A stretch of 64,000 nt of DNA from assembly GCA_014529385.2 (NCBI GenBank), contig CM043952.1, forward strand, positions 66,404,870 to 66,468,869, read 5' to 3'. Origin of the DNA: Adiantum capillus-veneris (taxonomy: Eukaryota; Streptophyta; Polypodiopsida; Polypodiales; Pteridaceae). The notes beneath the pieces were generated by a model. The model was not told the DNA's origin. It ran no database searches and saw only the letters and a list, made by a program, of their open reading frames with translations. Made by a program: the position numbers and the translations under genes. Numbering within the stretch: position 1 is the stretch's first letter; each line of letters starts with the position of its first letter. Positions 59,362-64,000 of the stretch are shown here, piece after piece.

Positions 59362-60274
59362 TGTCTCTATGTAACTTTTCTAACACAAGGCAATACCACC
59401 ATCACACACACTGCTTAAGTTGTATACCCAAATAATGATGCAAAAATCCCAAATGTTTCATCTTGAAATTAGCATTCAAATCAACCTTAATAAACAATAT
59501 GTCTCTCATTTGGTCCAGTGATCAACCAATCATCTACATAAAGAACAACAGTGAGAAGTACATCACCCTCACACTTTAAATACAATGTGCTTTCTGTTGG
59601 ACTGTTACAAAAGCCTCATTTGTCAAAATGAGTGTCGGCCTTCTCATACCAAGCACGAAGAGATTTGCTTCAACCCATATACTAAGCTTTGTTACATTTA
59701 CACACCTTATCCTGTTATCCTTTCTTGACAAAATCGCAAGGCTGCGTTACATAAACTTCCTCAAATATGTCACCATTCAATAAAGCAGTAACAATGTTTG
59801 ATTGATGTACATCTCAACCAAAATGAGCTGCCAATGCACATAGATAACACACAGTAGTCATTCGACAAGTGGGAGAAAAATTCTTTGCATAATCTATGAC
59901 TTTTTGCTATGCATATCCCTTTGCAACAAGTCAAGCCTTATAAGGATCAATCTCACCATCCGGCTTGCGTTTCAACTTGTAAACCACTTTGTACCAATGG
60001 CCTTTTTGCCAGGAGGCGAATCACATAAAGTCCATGTTTCATTTTCTATAAGTGCATCGTATTCTGATTGCATGGCAGCCATCCAATTTTTTGAATTTTG
60101 TGCTTCATCAAAAGACAGAGGTTCCTAAACATCATGTAAGCTAGACACAACCAAAGCATAACAATCTGATCCATAAGATGCACGGAGAGAACCTGAACGA
60201 GTACGGCTAGACAAAGGTGCATCCAATTTACTATCACGCAAAGTATGAACCAGTCATTTAGGCATACCTCTAGC

Positions 60275-61594
60275 CTACTCATTCTCAACCCTTTCCTCAT
60301 CAAGTACATCATGTACATCTGCATCAGTAATAGGCTGATCTGCAACATTTTTAAAAACCCCCATAGGCTGTACATTTGCCTCATTGGAGTTTACATTCGT
60401 ATTTCCACCACTGAAAGGAGACAACACAGTGTCATAAATGTCCTGTGAGCTTACATTAATGTCTCTAGTACATGACAGCAAGGGTTGAACAAAATCTTCC
60501 ACAAACACAACATCCCGTGAAACCAGAATATGTTTTTTTTGTGGACAATACAACCTGTAACCTTTGCTTTCAGCACTATAACCAACAAAAATACATTTGA
60601 CAGTCTTATCATCCAATATTTTGCGTTGTGTTTGTGGCACTAAAGCATATGCCAAACAACCAAAAACATGCATGTGCTCAATAGAAGGCTTTCTATCATG
60701 TTATGCTTCATAGGATACCTGTTTAGTACATAAGTGGCACACATGATGGCCTCAAGCCAGAAAGAATGCGGCAAAGCTTGACTTTTGACCATACATCATG
60801 CCATTTTTGTAGTGATCTATTTTTCCTCTCAGCAACACCATTTTGATGAGGCGTATAAGGCACTGTACATTGGTGTTTTATCCCAGGACTAGCCAGAAAT
60901 GCATTAAGTTCATGAGACATATACTCCCCCCCTCGATCGGAACGGAGGGTGTCCATAGTACATTTTGATACATTTCAGCCATAGCCAGAAATTGTTGGAA
61001 GCACATTAATACTTTGGACTTTGCTTTAAGCGGAGATACCCATGCATACCTAGAGTAATCATCAATGAAAGTCACGAAGTAAAGTTAATTGCCCAAGGAC
61101 ACAGTTTGCATGGGCCCACAAAAATCACTATGGACAAGCTGCAACCTGCATGTGGCCCTAACTGAACCATCCTTTGGAAACTTCAAATGCTGCATCTTAC
61201 CCAAAATACATCCTTCACAAACATGTTTGACAGGTGCTTCAAAAGGCGGCAAAGAAGCAACCATATCAAATTTCTGCAAACGCAGCAAACTGGCAAAATT
61301 CAGATGACCAAAACGTGCATGCCAAATTTTTGAATTTGAAATAGCCTTTGAATCCACAACTGCTTTTGCAAAATTTTACCCACACTCATACAAAGTGAAC
61401 TTATACAACCCACAACATAAACTGCCAGATGCAACAATTTCATCACTGAAACTGAGATCATGCCTGTCATCCACAAGTTTTACTACAAGACCAAGTCTAG
61501 AAAGTGCAGATATAGACAAAATATTCTTCTTGATCCTAGGTACATAAAATGCATCAACAAGTGTGAAAGAACTGCCATTTGCGGCAATAAGCAC
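60275..61594 (-). mobile_element. Integrase and pre-integrase parts of the Copia fossil
   Basis: KIWHARFGHLNFASLLRL and HVCEGCILGKMQ (about 61330-61190), then LRSDRGGEYMS and PYTPHQNGVAERKNR (about 60950-60830), then VFGCLAYALVP and KCIFVGYS (about 60670-60580). These are the Copia integrase core and its C-terminal block. Confidence 0.9.
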
Positions 61595-61599
61595 AATCT

Positions 61600-62741
61600 T
61601 TCGAACTCCCTGAACCGGATAAGAGGCATTGTTGGCACAAGTAATTGACTTTCGATGAGGACAAACTCAAGAGAGGTGAACAAATCACGATTTGAGGTAA
61701 TGTGCTTTGTAGCACCACTGTCAAAATACCACACATGTGAATCTACAACAATTGACATGCAAGCATCATGAACAATAGGATTATCGGTATACTTTGCACT
61801 AAAAGCCCATTTTGCATCAACATCAGCATCACAGTCTCCTTTCACAAAAGATTCAACAATAGCTACATTTGTAGTGGAGCTAGCATTTGCAGTGGAACCA
61901 CCCTCTTTCTTCTTAACCTCTTTGGCCTTCAACTTAGGACACTGCTTGATCAAGTAATCATTAGCTTTACAATAATAGCAACACATCTTCTTTTTGCCCT
62001 TATCACCAGAATTTCCAGACAAATTGATGCCAGCAAAAGCATTAGGAACATGTGATTTTCCATTCATAGAAGAACCATAAGAAGTGGCTGCATTACTGTT
62101 ACCACCCTTTCGTTGAGTAGAAATAGAAGCATGTTCAACTGCACACTATCTAGTCCTATTTCTTTTGGAAAGTGACTCTTGCAATAGCAATGTGCACAAT
62201 GCATCAAACTTGACAACTTCAGGATTTCCTTGGTTCATAAGTCTCCAAGTACTAGCAAAAGTCTGGTAAGAGTCTAGCAAGGCATCAAGAACAATCTGCA
62301 CCAGGCAACTGTCTGGAATAACTTCACCTGCAGAAATAAGTTGCTCATTGATATCCTTGATACTAGAAAGTAAAGTGTCCATGTCATCTTCCTCATGCAT
62401 AATCTTTAATTCTAGCTCTTTATGTAGCAATGCAATTTTTGCCTCATTGCGGCTTGCATAAAGACCATCCAGAATATCCCAAGCCTGTTTTGCAAATTTA
62501 TTGAATGAATGTGGGGAGTAATGGTGCGCTTCACAGACAATGCAATCAATGCATGAGCATGCGCATCCTTTACATCCCAACGAGCTTGTTTTTCCATAGG
62601 CAAAACAACTCTAACAATAATAATCCTTGCAGCAAGACCTGCAACATCCTCAACATCGCTTACATCCTCAGAACCATGACGTACATCAATGCCTTGCATA
62701 ATATTCCAGACACCCTTTGAGACAAGAGCATGTTGCATCAT
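61600..62741 (-). mobile_element. gag, zinc-knuckle and protease parts of the Copia fossil
   Basis: Gag-like AWDILDGLYASRNEAK..L (near 62490) and DTLLSSIKDINEQLISAG, then the knuckle CCYYCKANDYLIKQCPK (near 61980) and WYFDSGATKHITSNRDLF (near 61730) as protease. Confidence 0.85.
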
Positions 62742-63181
62742 CTAAGCCCACATAGGGCAATTGTCCCCATACAATCTATCCTCAACAACAAAAATCTTGA
62801 ACACATCTGTGTTGTTGTTGGCCATGACGAATGCCTGCACTTGATGTGAAAACTGCCTGAAAAGAGGAGAAACAAAGTGGGAACAACACGTGCTATAAAG
62901 CAAAAACTGTAGAAGACTGTAAGGGATCGGCTATGCAGAAAACGACACTGACAAAATTTATACACAAATTGATGAAATAGCCTGTACAGTATTGCGTGTA
63001 GTGGAAACAAAGGATGAAATGAGCCCAAATCAGAAATTTGAGTAGACATTAGTATTTCAAGCCCTCTCAAAAAACATTTCGACTCTTGCCAAATCTCACA
63101 GAAATCGAAGAAAGTGAGCAGGCATGCGCTCGAGCTAGTGGCGACTAAGCCCGGGAGGACGTAACCTGCTTTGATACCAAT

Positions 63182-63408
63182 TGTTGGAATTAGGGTTATA
63201 GGAAAACACACATAGCTTGGAGAAGATGAAGGAAGCTCAAGGCACACAACAGAGAGTGTATTACTTAGTGTGCAATGGAAAAATGGATAGCCCTAGAATG
63301 ATGGGTGTATATACAATGCATGGGGGAAAAACCTCCTATTGAGGGAAAAAATGCCCCGAGGGTCCTAAGTTTGTTCACACACGTCACTACCACATGTATA
63401 TGGTAAAA
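63182..63408 (-). repeat. LTR of the Copia fossil (5' side)
   Basis: 227 bases, partner of 58279-58508, with the primer site outside it. Confidence 0.85.
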
Positions 63409-63413
63409 ATCAT

Positions 63414-63724
63414 GCCATGCAACTGAGGCACAGTAGACATGGAAGACATGGAGTGGCAATGCACTGCTTGAATTGAAGTTGGAGGCTCACCATGGCTTTT
63501 CTAGATGCTGAACAACATGTTCGTGTGACCTTGGAGTAGTTTGAGGCTCGCCTGGTTTTGCAACATTATATCCTTCAGTCACATAAGAAGTGTGGGACTG
63601 AGCACTCCACGGCAGCGCATTTGGGGGGAGGGTGTTGCCTTCAAAATTAATTAATGACGATGAAGTTAGACCAAGTATGACATAAAGAAGAAGAGGGCAC
63701 ATAAATATAGTAAAGTGCCTCTAA
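63414..63724. other. Non-coding flank
   Basis: No gene or repeat partner recognised between the Copia fossil and the following AT-rich repeat. Confidence 0.4.
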
Positions 63725-63965
63725 AATGTCTCATATGCATGTTTTCCATGTGTTTGAGCAAAAGTACTGTGTATTTGAGTGGGTATCCGATTGCTTGAAA
63801 AAACCCTTCTTTTGTGTAATCCCACATACAAGATTTTGAGATTCACGTATATATTCTAGTTTTGTTGTAGAAACCTACAAATAAAGTAAATTTGCCTCTA
63901 AAATTTCTCTTAAGAACGTTTTCCAAGTTTTTGGGAAAAAGCATTGTGCATCCATACACAATGGC
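63725..63965. repeat. AT-rich interspersed repeat copy
   Basis: Contains TGTGTAATCCCACATACAAG, AAAGTAAATTTGCCTCTAAA and GGGAAAAAGCATTGTGCATC, matching the copies at 38.4-39.3 kb. It shows what the unbroken form of the insertion site at 39324 looks like. Confidence 0.65.
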
Positions 63966-64000
63966 TAACAAAGTTTTGGTCAATGGAGCCCTAGACTCAA

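Larger units (their letters stand above)
58279..63408 (-). mobile_element. Copia LTR retrotransposon fossil
   Basis: LTRs are 58279-58508 and 63182-63408, with a perfect ATCAT target duplication (58274-58278 and 63409-63413). On the minus strand ATTGGTATCAAAGCAGG follows the right LTR as primer site. Parts in order are gag (about 62.7-62.1 kb), zinc knuckle and protease (62.0-61.4 kb), pre-integrase and integrase (61.36-60.3 kb), reverse transcriptase (about 60.3-59.3 kb, poor) and RNase H (59.36-58.68 kb). All are Copia-type. It has many breaks. The LTRs differ at roughly 30 of 228 positions by eye, so the insertion is old. Confidence 0.9.

Overview
The window looks like nuclear DNA of a land plant. 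Three host-type genes have introns with GT..AG borders. The LTR retrotransposons carry the plant-typical initiator-tRNA-Met primer site (core TGGTATCA). Helitrons, a Tourist-like MITE, a hAT element and a plant-type LINE are all present. Very dense GA/CA microsatellites, and gene types rare in flowering plants, make a fern or other seed-free plant my best guess. That guess is inference and is not proven here. No organelle, bacterial, tRNA, rRNA or CRISPR features were seen.

Layout. 0.4-3.2 kb: a degenerate satellite built on short perfect palindromes. 3.3-6.7 kb: a decayed gene whose parts read by eye as a ParB-like domain followed by a DNA-methyltransferase-like fold and an acidic tail. 6.9-8.1 kb: more of the palindromic repeat. 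8.3-11.4 kb: two adjacent FCP1/NIF-type HAD-phosphatase-like genes, the second without recognisable catalytic residues. 12.4-13.4 kb: remnant of an AAA+ ATPase of the kind common in fungi.

13.4-25.4 kb: Helitron ends of one family, many dinucleotide arrays, a PPR gene scrap, and a Ty3/gypsy fossil with 122-bp LTRs (15687-21395). 25.4-31.8 kb: an inverted-repeat family, a Tourist-like MITE with its target-site duplication, and a 1.55-kb segmental duplication (26863-28409 and 30206-31821). 31.8-37.2 kb: a decayed LINE on the minus strand. 37.3-38.2 kb: a foldback element with a GC-rich hairpin nested in one arm.

39.3-57.4 kb: an 18-kb Ty3/gypsy fossil with 1.5-1.6-kb LTRs and a perfect TTGCC target-site duplication. 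It has been split by a hAT-type DNA transposon, which carries a kinase-RING gene fragment, and by a very young small Copia-type element with CATAG target repeats. 58.3-63.4 kb: an older Copia fossil with ATCAT target repeats.

The only sequences that may still serve the host are the FCP1-like pair, perhaps with the ParB/methyltransferase-like gene. The rest is a layered record of insertions. By eye, the relative order from LTR divergence is: Copia at 58.3 kb oldest (about 13%), the 18-kb Ty3/gypsy (about 5-6% in the part compared), the 15.7-21.4 kb Ty3/gypsy (3 of 122), and the CATAG Copia derivative youngest (1 of 189).
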